NCBI GenBank assembly: GCA_012735285.1
Contig: JAAYHT010000088.1
Span: forward strand, 1 to 7,319
DNA: 7,319 nt
Source of the DNA: Clostridiales bacterium
Lineage (GTDB): Bacteria; Bacillota; Clostridia; Peptostreptococcales; Anaerovoracaceae
Direction: 5' to 3'
Numbering within the stretch: the stretch's first letter is position 1; each line of letters begins with the position of its first letter. The position numbers and the translations under genes are program-made. The notes under the pieces were generated by a model. It worked only from the letters and a program-made list of their open reading frames with translations, had not been told where the DNA came from and did no database searches. Below, piece by piece: positions 1 through 6,486 of this stretch.

Positions 1-23
1 TACTCACCTCATCTTCCAAGGCC

Positions 24-54
24 ATTATAGAGCTTTACGTAAGGTCAATGTCAA
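24..54 (-). promoter_or_regulatory. MerR-type promoter with operator in a 19-bp spacer
   Basis: On the minus strand there is a perfect -35 box TTGACA (54-49) and a perfect -10 box TATAAT (29-24) separated by 19 bases, two longer than the optimum. The spacer holds an interrupted dyad (30-46 on the plus strand, GAGCTT-TACGT-AAGGTC, 5 of 6 arm positions complementary). Over-long spacers with a dyad of the ACCTT/AAGGT kind between the boxes are the hallmark of promoters activated by DNA twisting by MerR-family regulators. Transcription would start near position 17 and run out of the window. A GAGGTG ribosome-binding-like stretch at 10-5 suggests that the coding start is just beyond the edge. The boxes and spacing are seen; the regulator family is inferred. 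Confidence 0.6.
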
Positions 55-69
55 TAGTATTATAAATAA

Positions 70-102
70 ATTAACCCTGTAATCTGTGACTACAGGGTTA
101 AT
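70..102 (-). terminator. Intrinsic terminator after the ric/ATPase/HMA operon
   Basis: A perfect 12-base inverted repeat (ATTAACCCTGTA at 70-81, TACAGGGTTAAT at 91-102) encloses a 9-base loop. On the minus strand it begins two bases after the HMA gene's stop codon and is followed by the T-rich run TTATTTATA (69-61). The GC-rich part of the stem (CCCTG/CAGGG) sits mid-arm, and the tail is interrupted by A residues. The plus-strand flank is not T-rich, so it mainly serves the leftward transcript. It separates this operon from the MerR-type promoter at 24-54. Confidence 0.75.
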
Positions 103-104
103 CA

Positions 105-332
105 TTATTTCACCTTAGATTTAATTACCTCATAACCTAATTTAGTAATCGCATTTTCTATTTCTTCAATCGATACCTTATCTTCGTCAAAATCCAGCTT
201 TACTTTGCTTGTGTTAAATGATATTTTTGTTGACTCTTTATCGATACCTTCTAGGCTTTTAAGAGCTCCTTCAATTTTTTGCATACATGATGGACATGCT
301 AAAGTTTCTAATTGAATTGTTGCCGATTTCAT
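105..332 (-). CDS. HMA-domain metal-binding protein (CopZ-like)
   Basis: A 75-residue single-domain protein of the heavy-metal-associated (HMA, ferredoxin-like beta-alpha-beta-beta-alpha-beta) family, expected in the cytosol. The metal-binding loop is LACPSC, with the CxxC cysteines at C13 and C16. The C-terminal KLGYEV segment is the usual end of the fold. Family members bind a soft metal ion such as Cu(I) and pass it to a P-type ATPase or a regulator. The usual GMTC lead-in is replaced by LAC, so the metal is not certain. The start is supported by AAAGGAG eight bases upstream. It follows the ATPase by 31 bases and is the last gene of the operon, with a terminator directly after its stop. 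The neighbouring ATPase has no HMA domain of its own, so this is probably its separate metal-binding partner; that pairing is inferred. Confidence 0.88.
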   Translation of the reverse strand: MKSATIQLETLACPSCMQKIEGALKSLEGIDKESTKISFNTSKVKLDFDEDKVSIEEIENAITKLGYEVIKSKVK

Positions 333-363
333 CTTTTTATCTCCTTTCGTGATTTTAATAATA

Positions 364-2214
364 TTACCTTAATCTATAGCGTAATAATCTCATGCCATTA
401 AGAATAACTACTAAGATACTACCCTCATGCACAAGCATACCTATTGACATATTAACCCAATCGCTAAATATTAAGTTTACTAACAGTACTACTACAACAC
501 CTACAGCTATAACGATATTTTGCCTCATGTTTCTAGCTATAGCTTTTGTTAATCCGAGGGCATGTGGCAGACGGCTAAACTCCGAATTCATTAAAACAAC
601 ATCTGAAGTTTCTATAGCTACATCTGTACCGCTACCCATAGCTATACCGATGTTGGCTAAAGCAAGTGAAGGACTATCGCTAACACCATCTCCAACAAAG
701 GCAACTATATGTCCCTTTTCAATTAGCTTTTTAATATAATTTGACTTATCTTCAGGCAACATATTACCATGAGCTTCTGTCAAACCCAATTTTCTACTGA
801 CCAGATCAACAGTGCCCTGATTGTCACCTGAAAGCATTATCAAATTCTTCACCCTTAATTTTTTAAGCTTCATTAGGTCTTCTTTTACACCAGGTCGTAT
901 CTGATCTTTTATGCCCATTAATATTTTCAGTTCTCCATCAACGGAAGTCAATACTAGGGAGTTCCCATCTTCTTCGAAACCTGCTATATCTCTTTTTGCT
1001 TTTTCATCAAATTTCACTTTTTCTCTTTGCATTAAGGCAACATTTCCTACTGCTACTCTGTGACCATTTACGCTTGCTATAATTCCTTCACCTTTAATTA
1101 CTTCCGTATTTTCCACCGGAGATACTTTTATATCACCTATCTCTTCTAATACAGCCTTTGCTAACGGGTGATCAGACTCACGCTCAATACTTGCAAGGTA
1201 TTCTAAAGCCTCTTCTATCTTGCCTCCGTAGTATTCTTTTCCTGCAACCGATGGGTTACCTACAGTCAGTGTGCCCGTTTTATCGAATACCATTGTATCC
1301 AATCTACTGAAATCGCTAATTACTTCACTTCCTTTAAGCAATACTCCATTGCGAGCCCCATTTCCAATACCAGCAACATGGGAAACCGGCACTCCTATAA
1401 CTAAAGCACCCGGGCAGCCTAGGACTAATATAGTAATCGCAAGTTCAACATTTCGTGAGAATAACCAGACTACAAAAGCTAGGACAAGAACCGCCGGGGT
1501 ATAGTATTTCGAGAAACGGTCTATAAAGCGTTCGGCTTCCGATTTTGAGTCCTGGGCTTCCTCTACTAATTCAATTATTCTGCCAAAAGTAGTATCTTCA
1601 CCCACACGGTCAGCGACGATTTGAATTGTACCATTATCTAAGATTGTACCTGCATAAACCTTTGAGCCTTTTTCCTTTGCAACGGGGATAGATTCTCCTG
1701 TAATGCTTGCTTCATTAATACTGCCTTCACCATTTAGAACTGTACCGTCGACAGGTATTTTTGCACCAGTCTTAACGAGTAAAATATCACCAACATCTAC
1801 ATCGTCTACTTCGACTTCTTCAAATTCTCCATTTTCCATCTGTTTTAGTGCGCTTTCTGGTGCCATTTCCGTCAGCTCTTTTATCGCAGAACGGGTTTTG
1901 TTTAATGTCCGCTGCTCTAAGTAAGCCCCAAATAAAAACAGAAATGTAACAATAGCTGATTCTTCAAAGTTTCTAATTACAAAAGCACCGATAACAGCAA
2001 TAGTAACTAAAACATCTATGCTAACTACCTTAACCCTTAAAGCCTGATAGGCTTGAATAGCTATGGGAGATACGCCTAAAACCGAAGCAAGAACCAATGC
2101 CCAAGTGAAAATATGAATATTGCCTATTGTCCACTTGCTTAAAAAAGCTACTGCAATTAAGATAGCATTTATTAAAGCAAACTTATTTTTATTTCTTAGA
2201 ATATACCGCTGCAT
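364..2214 (-). CDS. P1B-type heavy-metal-translocating ATPase, P1B-4-like with a CPG motif
   Basis: A 616-residue membrane ATPase that pumps transition-metal ions, expected to export them across the cytoplasmic membrane. Visible motifs: actuator TGES (172-175), transport-helix CPG (267-269), phosphorylation DKTGT (D311), nucleotide-domain HP (349-350), hinge GDGVSD (508-513) and HEGS in the last helix (596-599). There is no N-terminal metal-binding domain; the protein starts directly with membrane helices. The HEGS motif resembles P1B-4 pumps (CoaT/PfeT/FrvA/PmtA type, which move Co or Fe(II)), but those carry SPC where this has CPG. The usual Asn of GDGxND is Ser512. The start has AAAGGGGAG seven bases upstream. 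It lies 33 bases after the ric-like gene and 31 before the HMA gene, so all three are probably co-transcribed. The family is secure; the metal is not, with Fe(II), Co, Zn or Cu all possible. Confidence 0.93.
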   Translation of the reverse strand: MQRYILRNKNKFALINAILIAVAFLSKWTIGNIHIFTWALVLASVLGVSPIAIQAYQALRVKVVSIDVLVTIAVIGAFVIRNFEESAIVTFLFLFGAYLEQRTLNKTRSAIKELTEMAPESALKQMENGEFEEVEVDDVDVGDILLVKTGAKIPVDGTVLNGEGSINEASITGESIPVAKEKGSKVYAGTILDNGTIQIVADRVGEDTTFGRIIELVEEAQDSKSEAERFIDRFSKYYTPAVLVLAFVVWLFSRNVELAITILVLGCPGALVIGVPVSHVAGIGNGARNGVLLKGSEVISDFSRLDTMVFDKTGTLTVGNPSVAGKEYYGGKIEEALEYLASIERESDHPLAKAVLEEIGDIKVSPVENTEVIKGEGIIASVNGHRVAVGNVALMQREKVKFDEKAKRDIAGFEEDGNSLVLTSVDGELKILMGIKDQIRPGVKEDLMKLKKLRVKNLIMLSGDNQGTVDLVSRKLGLTEAHGNMLPEDKSNYIKKLIEKGHIVAFVGDGVSDSPSLALANIGIAMGSGTDVAIETSDVVLMNSEFSRLPHALGLTKAIARNMRQNIVIAVGVVVVLLVNLIFSDWVNMSIGMLVHEGSILVVILNGMRLLRYRLR

Positions 2215-2247
2215 CTCTCCACTCCCCTTTGAATCTACGCCCCTCCT

Positions 2248-2544
2248 TTAAGCCCGATATGCTTCATCTAATTCAGCTAACATTTTGTATACAGCTTCAT
2301 AGCTTTCACATGTATCACAAGGAACGGTATAGTTATTTGTTACTTTTCGTAACTTTTTAAATTCATCATCTATTTTGGGTTTTTCTGATCCTGCCTCTAT
2401 TATCTTTTCATTCATTGAATCAAATAGTTTACGCACTTCAAGAAATTCCGGATGTGTACCTCCATGAACACGGGCTACAATTGGTACATATTGCTCTAAT
2501 ATTTTAAGATATTTATCTTTTACTTTGTTAAATTCAGCCATCAT
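2248..2544 (-). CDS. Short Ric/YtfE-like iron-sulfur repair protein (hemerythrin-related)
   Basis: A 98-residue soluble protein, predicted almost all alpha-helical. The ARVHGGTHPEF segment (24-34) and the VPCDTCESYEAVYKMLAEL segment (74-92) match my memory of the conserved blocks of the Ric/YtfE/ScdA family. Members are di-iron hemerythrin-like proteins that restore iron-sulfur clusters after nitric oxide or oxidative damage. Residues H27, H31 and E36 and the pair C76/C79 are candidate ligands. The stretch between the two blocks is shorter than in full-length members (about 220-250 residues) and lacks the HMxxEE motif that supplies other iron ligands. AAAGGAG precedes two adjacent ATG codons; I take the first (five-base spacing from AGGAG), but the second is equally possible. 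It leads the operon with the ATPase and HMA protein. A CRP/FNR-type site upstream fits stress control. The function is inferred from motifs; a small unrelated helical protein is the alternative. Confidence 0.62.
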   Translation of the reverse strand: MMAEFNKVKDKYLKILEQYVPIVARVHGGTHPEFLEVRKLFDSMNEKIIEAGSEKPKIDDEFKKLRKVTNNYTVPCDTCESYEAVYKMLAELDEAYRA

Positions 2545-2582
2545 ATATTCTCCTTTTCTTTTTTTGTTTAATTTGTATCTTC

Positions 2583-2623
2583 ATTTTAACTTAAATGATT
2601 TCTAGAAAAAATGACCTAGGTCA
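2583..2623 (-). promoter_or_regulatory. Class II CRP/FNR-type promoter of the ric/ATPase/HMA operon
   Basis: A perfect palindrome TGACCTAGGTCA spans 2612-2623 (centre 2617.5). On the minus strand a -10 box TAAAAT (5 of 6 to consensus) lies at 2588-2583, predicting a start at 2576. The palindrome centre is then at -41.5, exactly where class II CRP/FNR-family activators bind. The -35 position is a run of T with no TTGACA likeness, as expected for an activator-dependent promoter. The leader before the ric-like ATG would be about 31 bases. A second palindrome TTTCTAGAAA (2599-2608) lies between the two elements. The regulator is inferred; HcpR- or FNR-like proteins are the natural candidates given the downstream gene. 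Confidence 0.6.
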
Positions 2624-2632
2624 AAAACTAGT

Positions 2633-2666
2633 AAAAAAAGTACTATAGGAATTAATCTATAGTACT
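2633..2666 (-). terminator. Intrinsic terminator after the DUF1538/PII operon
   Basis: Perfect 10-base arms AGTACTATAG (2639-2648) and CTATAGTACT (2657-2666) enclose an 8-base loop. On the minus strand the stem is followed at once by a run of T (2638-2633). It lies 21 bases after the stop codon of the PII-like gene. The stem is AT-rich, but the T tract is strong and the position is right. It isolates this operon from the ric-like promoter immediately beyond. Confidence 0.8.
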
Positions 2667-2687
2667 CATCACACTTCCCTTATCTTA

Positions 2688-3404
2688 TTATAGCTCATCT
2701 ATATTGCTTATACCCGTATTTAAACCTATAGCTTCGTTAACAGGCAAAGAGAAACAAATACCTTTTCCTTTTGTATTTAAACCTGCCTCTCGGGTAATAT
2801 TCTCCATGATTGCATGCCCTTTTTCTTGTTCTGTAAGTATTAATACTACATCCTTTTCAGGTTGTATAGTAATGCCAAGATATTTAACAGCCTCTTCTGA
2901 TCCTAAACCCCGGCCGTGAATTACAGTACCACCTGTTGCTCCTACAGATTTGGCTGCTTCCATAACTTGATCAAAATAGCCGGTGTTTACAATAGTAACT
3001 ATTAAATGATAAGATTCCTTTGTTTTTATACCCATACCTTCACTTCCTATCTTAAGATTTTCCTCCGTTTTCTCTATAGTCATGGAAAGGGCTTTACTAA
3101 TACTACTTAAACTCATAGTAAAAGCAATACCAGTTCCTGGCTTGTTTAAATTAATTTTATTCTGGATCTGATCTAAAATATAGTTTGATAGTTTTTTTGT
3201 TTGAACGCTAACAGAAACAATCTTTTTTCGTCCACCATAGCCAAGAATTTCATATATTTTTGATTTAGCCGTACCATGCCCATGGGTAAGAAAAGTAACA
3301 GGCATATGACTTTTATCAAATAACTCAGCCAAATCATCCCTTAATTCGTAATCCATTATAGTGATTAGTGCCTCATACTCGCGCACTGAACTATCATCTA
3401 CCAT
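2688..3404 (-). CDS. Tandem PII-like regulatory protein
   Basis: A 238-residue cytosolic protein with two PII-like (GlnB/GlnK superfamily) domains in one chain, roughly residues 12-108 and 132-228. PII proteins are trimeric sensors that bind nucleotides and control transporters, enzymes or regulators. Each half has the ferredoxin-like pattern and a glycine-rich turn (HGHGTA at 41-46, HGRGLG at 163-168); the second half ends with NTKGKGICF, resembling the GxGKIF strand of classic PII. The long T-loop with its uridylylated tyrosine is not evident in either half, so GlnD-type modification is unlikely. An ATG 15 bases upstream (3419) is in frame, but GGGAGGT (3417-3411) begins inside that codon and sits six bases before the ATG at 3404, so I place the start at 3404. 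It follows the DUF1538 gene by 34 bases and is followed by a terminator. The context suggests that it regulates that membrane protein. Confidence 0.85.
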   Translation of the reverse strand: MVDDSSVREYEALITIMDYELRDDLAELFDKSHMPVTFLTHGHGTAKSKIYEILGYGGRKKIVSVSVQTKKLSNYILDQIQNKINLNKPGTGIAFTMSLSSISKALSMTIEKTEENLKIGSEGMGIKTKESYHLIVTIVNTGYFDQVMEAAKSVGATGGTVIHGRGLGSEEAVKYLGITIQPEKDVVLILTEQEKGHAIMENITREAGLNTKGKGICFSLPVNEAIGLNTGISNIDEL

Positions 3405-3410
3405 TAATGA

Positions 3411-3417
3411 ACCTCCC
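3411..3417 (-). promoter_or_regulatory. Ribosome binding site fixing the PII-like gene start
   Basis: GGGAGGT on the minus strand is a near-perfect Shine-Dalgarno sequence, six bases before ATG 3404-3402. It overlaps the last base of the alternative ATG at 3419-3417, for which no purine-rich site is visible upstream (the preceding sequence is AT-rich). This decides in favour of the inner start and shortens the protein from 243 to 238 residues. Confidence 0.8.
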
Positions 3418-3438
3418 ATATTAACATTTTAATATATC

Positions 3439-4956
3439 TTATATATCTTCAGGATTATCTAAATCTATAATAGTATCAGCTTCAGGTATAACAGCTTCTT
3501 TTTCTGCAATTCTCGATTTTATGGTGTAGGCCAAGCCAAACAAGGAAATAGTGATAACCGGGAACATAGCTACAAGGGCTACAATACCAAATGCATCGGT
3601 AAATACATTTCCGCCGCTGACTTCACTAGCTCCTATAACAAGCGAGAGCATAAAAGTTGCTGCTAAGGGACCTGAAGCTACCGCTCCCGAGTCAAAAGCG
3701 ATTGAGGTGAATAGAGGCGGAATAAAGAATGATAAAACCAGAGCAATTAAATATCCCGGCACTATGAAATAAAGGATTGATAATCCTGTGATAACCCGCA
3801 CCATAGCTAAAGCAACAGATACGGCAACCCCCATGGATAAGCCTATTCCTAAAGCTTTGCCGGAAATTACTCCTTCCGTAACCTCTTCAACCTGTCTTTT
3901 TAAGACGAAAACTGCAGGTTCTGCAGAAACAACGAAAAAGCCTACAGCAAATCCAACAATAATTATTATCAAAGGCTTAGAATTTTGAATAAGTACGCCA
4001 CCAAGCTGAAATCCGGCTGGCATAAATCCAATATTTGCACTACCTAAGAATAATACAAGACCTAGATAGGTATAAATCGTACCTACAGCGATTTTTAATA
4101 TTGACTTTTTATTTAAATGTATCCTCCATATTTGAAATATGGCGAAAATTAATATGATTGGGAATAGAGCTATAGCTACTTGTGAAAACTGTTGTCCGAT
4201 ATTAGAAAGATATAACGATCCTATGTCTGAAAAAGAATACAATTCAGGCACATCTAAAGCACTGCCACCTGATGGGCTAAAGAACAGACCTAAAATTAAC
4301 ATAACTAAAATCGGTCCGATAAGAGTTAAAGCTACAAGACCGAAACCATCTTGCTCTGATGTTTTATCTCCACGAACTAATGCTAGCCCAAGCCCGAAAG
4401 CCATTACGAAGGGTACTAGAATCGGACCTGTGGTCACCGCTCCAGCCTCCCAGGCAATAGAAAGAAATTCTTTTCCTGTAAAAAATGATAGTATAAAAGC
4501 TGCTAGATAACAGCCAATCAATATATATGAAAGGCGAATCTGGAATAATATTCTCAAAAAAGCCACCGCTAAAGCTAATCCTACACCAACCGCAACGGAT
4601 AGTATAATAACTGAATCTGGCACACCGCTTACCTGGCCAGCCATTATGATTAAATCAGGCTCCGCTATAGTAACAAATAAACCTAGAACAAAAGTAAGTA
4701 CTACTATTAAAAATAAATTCCTAGTTTTTACTATCGAAGAACCCAAATGCTCACCTATCGGAATAAGAGACACGTCTACACCTAAATTAAATAATGCTAT
4801 CCCTATAATCATTAAAATAGCGCTTACTATAAATAGGATGGTACCACTCCATAAATGCATTGGCGCTACAGTAAAATTCAGGATTAATACTAAAATGATA
4901 ATGGGTATTATCGACGATGCCGCCTCTTTTAGCTTTTCCAATAGTAATTTGCTCAC
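3439..4956 (-). CDS. Tandem DUF1538 membrane protein, probable cation/proton antiporter
   Basis: A 505-residue, highly hydrophobic protein built of two homologous halves of the DUF1538 family. Paired motifs show the duplication: AEP at 98-100 and 345-347, EAGAVTTGP (170-178) against DSGAVASGP (422-430), and DGFGLVAL (203-210) against DAFGIVAL (454-461). Each half has several membrane helices, and the short acidic C-terminal tail is presumably cytosolic. From memory, a Halomonas pair of DUF1538 proteins (UmpAB) acts as a two-component Na+(Li+,K+)/H+ antiporter; this would be the fused equivalent, but its substrate is unproven. The start is GTG with AGGTGG four bases upstream; a TTG at codon 6 has no ribosome binding site. 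It is the first gene of an operon with the PII-like gene, behind an extended -10 promoter. The family call is firm; the transport role is inferred. Confidence 0.85.
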   Translation of the reverse strand: MSKLLLEKLKEAASSIIPIIILVLILNFTVAPMHLWSGTILFIVSAILMIIGIALFNLGVDVSLIPIGEHLGSSIVKTRNLFLIVVLTFVLGLFVTIAEPDLIIMAGQVSGVPDSVIILSVAVGVGLALAVAFLRILFQIRLSYILIGCYLAAFILSFFTGKEFLSIAWEAGAVTTGPILVPFVMAFGLGLALVRGDKTSEQDGFGLVALTLIGPILVMLILGLFFSPSGGSALDVPELYSFSDIGSLYLSNIGQQFSQVAIALFPIILIFAIFQIWRIHLNKKSILKIAVGTIYTYLGLVLFLGSANIGFMPAGFQLGGVLIQNSKPLIIIIVGFAVGFFVVSAEPAVFVLKRQVEEVTEGVISGKALGIGLSMGVAVSVALAMVRVITGLSILYFIVPGYLIALVLSFFIPPLFTSIAFDSGAVASGPLAATFMLSLVIGASEVSGGNVFTDAFGIVALVAMFPVITISLFGLAYTIKSRIAEKEAVIPEADTIIDLDNPEDI

Positions 4957-5024
4957 TTAACCACCTTAACCCTTCAAGACTTAAAAATATTTCGGATAAT
5001 AACTCAATTTTAGACACAGTCTGT

Positions 5025-5033
5025 ATTATACCA
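5025..5033 (-). promoter_or_regulatory. Extended -10 promoter of the DUF1538/PII operon
   Basis: On the minus strand TGGTATAAT (5033-5025) combines a perfect -10 box with the TGn extension. No convincing -35 box is found at 16-18 bases, which extended -10 promoters tolerate. The predicted start is near 5018, giving a leader of about 60 bases. Nested dyads AGAC-ACA-GTCT (5012-5022) and ACAG-T-CTGT (5016-5024) overlap the start point and could hold a repressor; this is only a suggestion. Confidence 0.6.
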
Positions 5034-5043
5034 AAATTTTAAC

Positions 5044-5068
5044 AAAAAGTACAGGTTAGATACCTGCA
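5044..5068 (-). terminator. Probable intrinsic terminator overlapping the brnQ stop
   Basis: On the minus strand TGCAGGT (5068-5062) pairs with ACCTGTA (5056-5050) through seven base pairs, one of them G-U, around a 5-base loop. After one C comes TTTTT (5048-5044). The brnQ stop codon (5058-5056) lies at the loop/stem border. The stem is short, so termination may be partial, but the next promoter begins only about ten bases further on. Confidence 0.5.
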
Positions 5069-6429
5069 GATGGCTTTACACCATGGTTTGACACAGTTAT
5101 TCTCCATATTATTGTACCAATTATAAAACCAACTAATGCTGGTAATACCCATCCCATTCCATAATCAAACCCTGGTAGATATAATTGGGCAAATTCAATT
5201 ATTTTGCTAACTGCTACAGTCTCCCTAATTGTATCAGGTAAGGCGTTACAGAAGTCAAAAAACGCTGCTATGGCTGCTAATAGGGTTGTCCATCTGTATA
5301 TATCCTTTTGCTTATTTATCAGCGGTGATAATAGCGATAGTATTATCAGAGTAATCGCCAGTGGATAAAGAAACATAAGTACCGGAATAGATAACTGGAT
5401 AATTTTATTTAATCCAAAGTTTGCAATTGCGAATGAAAAAGCAGTAAATAAAACTGCATATTTGTTATAGGATACTGAATTAGGAAACAGTTTACTAAAC
5501 ATTTGAGAGCATGAAGTGATTAAGCCGATTGCAGTTTTTAAGCAGGCAACGGTAACTATAGCAGCCAGCAATACTTTTCCTATGAATCCGAAGTAGTGCT
5601 CGCTAACCATGGACATGATAGCACCCCCGTTATCCCCAGGGCCGACGCTGCCCAAGCTTGTAACCCCCATATAAGCCAAGGCTGCATATATAACACTCAT
5701 CCCAATAAGACATACTATCCCTGATTTGAAGGTTTCAATTGCTATCCTCTTAGGATTTTTTACTCCTAACTTTTCAATGTTTGCAATGATAACAATTGCA
5801 AAAGCAAGGGAGGCTAAAGCATCCATCGTATTATATCCATTTAATATGCCTGTAAATAGGGGCTTATCAATGTAATTTACCTGCGCTTCAAATTGGCTTA
5901 CCCGTCCCATTGGGCTTACAAAGGTTGCTATTAGCAATATCGCCAATAGAACTACAAAAATAGGTGTAAGATATTTACCTACCCAATCCAGGATCCTTCC
6001 CGGGCGCAGTGAATAATAAAGGGTGACCACAAAGAAAAGCAATGAACATATAAATAAGCCTAACCTAAGATAGTTCTCAGCAATAAAAGGATTCAAGCCT
6101 ACTTCAAATGCCACAGTTGCTGTTCGAGGAATGGCAAATAAAGGCCCAATGGTTAGATACAGAGCACATGTAAATAGGATTGAATACAACCTATTTACTG
6201 GCTTCGCCAATTCAAATAGGCTATCACTTCTGGAAAGTGCAGTCGCAATAACTCCCAACAGCGGTAGACCCACACCGGTTATTAAAAAGCCAATTGTAGC
6301 CTCTGGTGTATTTTTACCTGCCAACTGCCCCATTTGTACAGGAAATATTAAATTGCCTGCACCAAAAAATAGCCCAAATAATAACGCTCCTATTAATATA
6401 TTCGATTTAAAGTCTAGCCTTTCTTTCAT
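5056..6429 (-). CDS. brnQ: Branched-chain amino acid carrier BrnQ (LIVCS family)
   Basis: A 457-residue membrane protein of the LIVCS family, which imports leucine, isoleucine and valine with a cation (Na+ or H+) across the cytoplasmic membrane. The N-terminus carries the family signature: LFGLFFGAGNLIFPVQMG (residues 17-34), a glycine-rich first helix followed by the second. About twelve hydrophobic segments follow, and the length is normal for the family (430-460). The start has AAGGAG five bases upstream of ATG. It lies 57 bases after the aldehyde dehydrogenase gene with no terminator between them, so it may be co-transcribed. A weak promoter (TATAAA, poor -35) may lie in the gap. An aldehyde dehydrogenase beside a BrnQ carrier could fit branched-chain amino acid fermentation, but this is a loose inference. 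It ends in a probable terminator and is transcribed separately from the DUF1538 gene. Confidence 0.93.
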   Translation of the reverse strand: MKERLDFKSNILIGALLFGLFFGAGNLIFPVQMGQLAGKNTPEATIGFLITGVGLPLLGVIATALSRSDSLFELAKPVNRLYSILFTCALYLTIGPLFAIPRTATVAFEVGLNPFIAENYLRLGLFICSLLFFVVTLYYSLRPGRILDWVGKYLTPIFVVLLAILLIATFVSPMGRVSQFEAQVNYIDKPLFTGILNGYNTMDALASLAFAIVIIANIEKLGVKNPKRIAIETFKSGIVCLIGMSVIYAALAYMGVTSLGSVGPGDNGGAIMSMVSEHYFGFIGKVLLAAIVTVACLKTAIGLITSCSQMFSKLFPNSVSYNKYAVLFTAFSFAIANFGLNKIIQLSIPVLMFLYPLAITLIILSLLSPLINKQKDIYRWTTLLAAIAAFFDFCNALPDTIRETVAVSKIIEFAQLYLPGFDYGMGWVLPALVGFIIGTIIWRITVSNHGVKPSAGI

Positions 6430-6486
6430 ATTAACTCCTTTATCCTACATATTTTATACTCTTGCATCAAAATTATTCTAGATGCT

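Noticed and set aside
392..739. Plus-strand open frame opposite the ATPase gene
   Set aside because: Antisense shadow of the ATPase coding sequence with low-complexity Thr/Ser/Pro-rich translation and no family resemblance. Other plus-strand frames (1271-1504, 1703-1924, 2704-2919, 3551-3988, 4139-4510, 4646-4960, 6131-6481) were rejected for the same reason.
2612..2623. Firm assignment of the palindrome to HcpR
   Set aside because: The geometry supports a CRP/FNR-family activator, but I cannot verify the half-site specificity of any named regulator from the sequence, so the name is kept only as a candidate.
3405..3419. Upstream ATG at 3419 as the start of the PII-like gene
   Set aside because: The strong GGGAGGT ribosome binding site lies within the added codons and is correctly spaced only for the ATG at 3404.
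4787..5017. Minus-strand 76-codon frame spanning the DUF1538 leader and N-terminus
   Set aside because: It overlaps the start of the well-supported DUF1538 gene in another frame, begins with GTG lacking a ribosome binding site and has no recognisable domain.
6430..6486. Dedicated promoter or terminator between the aldehyde dehydrogenase and brnQ
   Set aside because: A TATAAA-like -10 exists but the -35 match is poor. The only inverted repeat (GCATC/GATGC) is 5 bases with a 12-base loop and no T-run.
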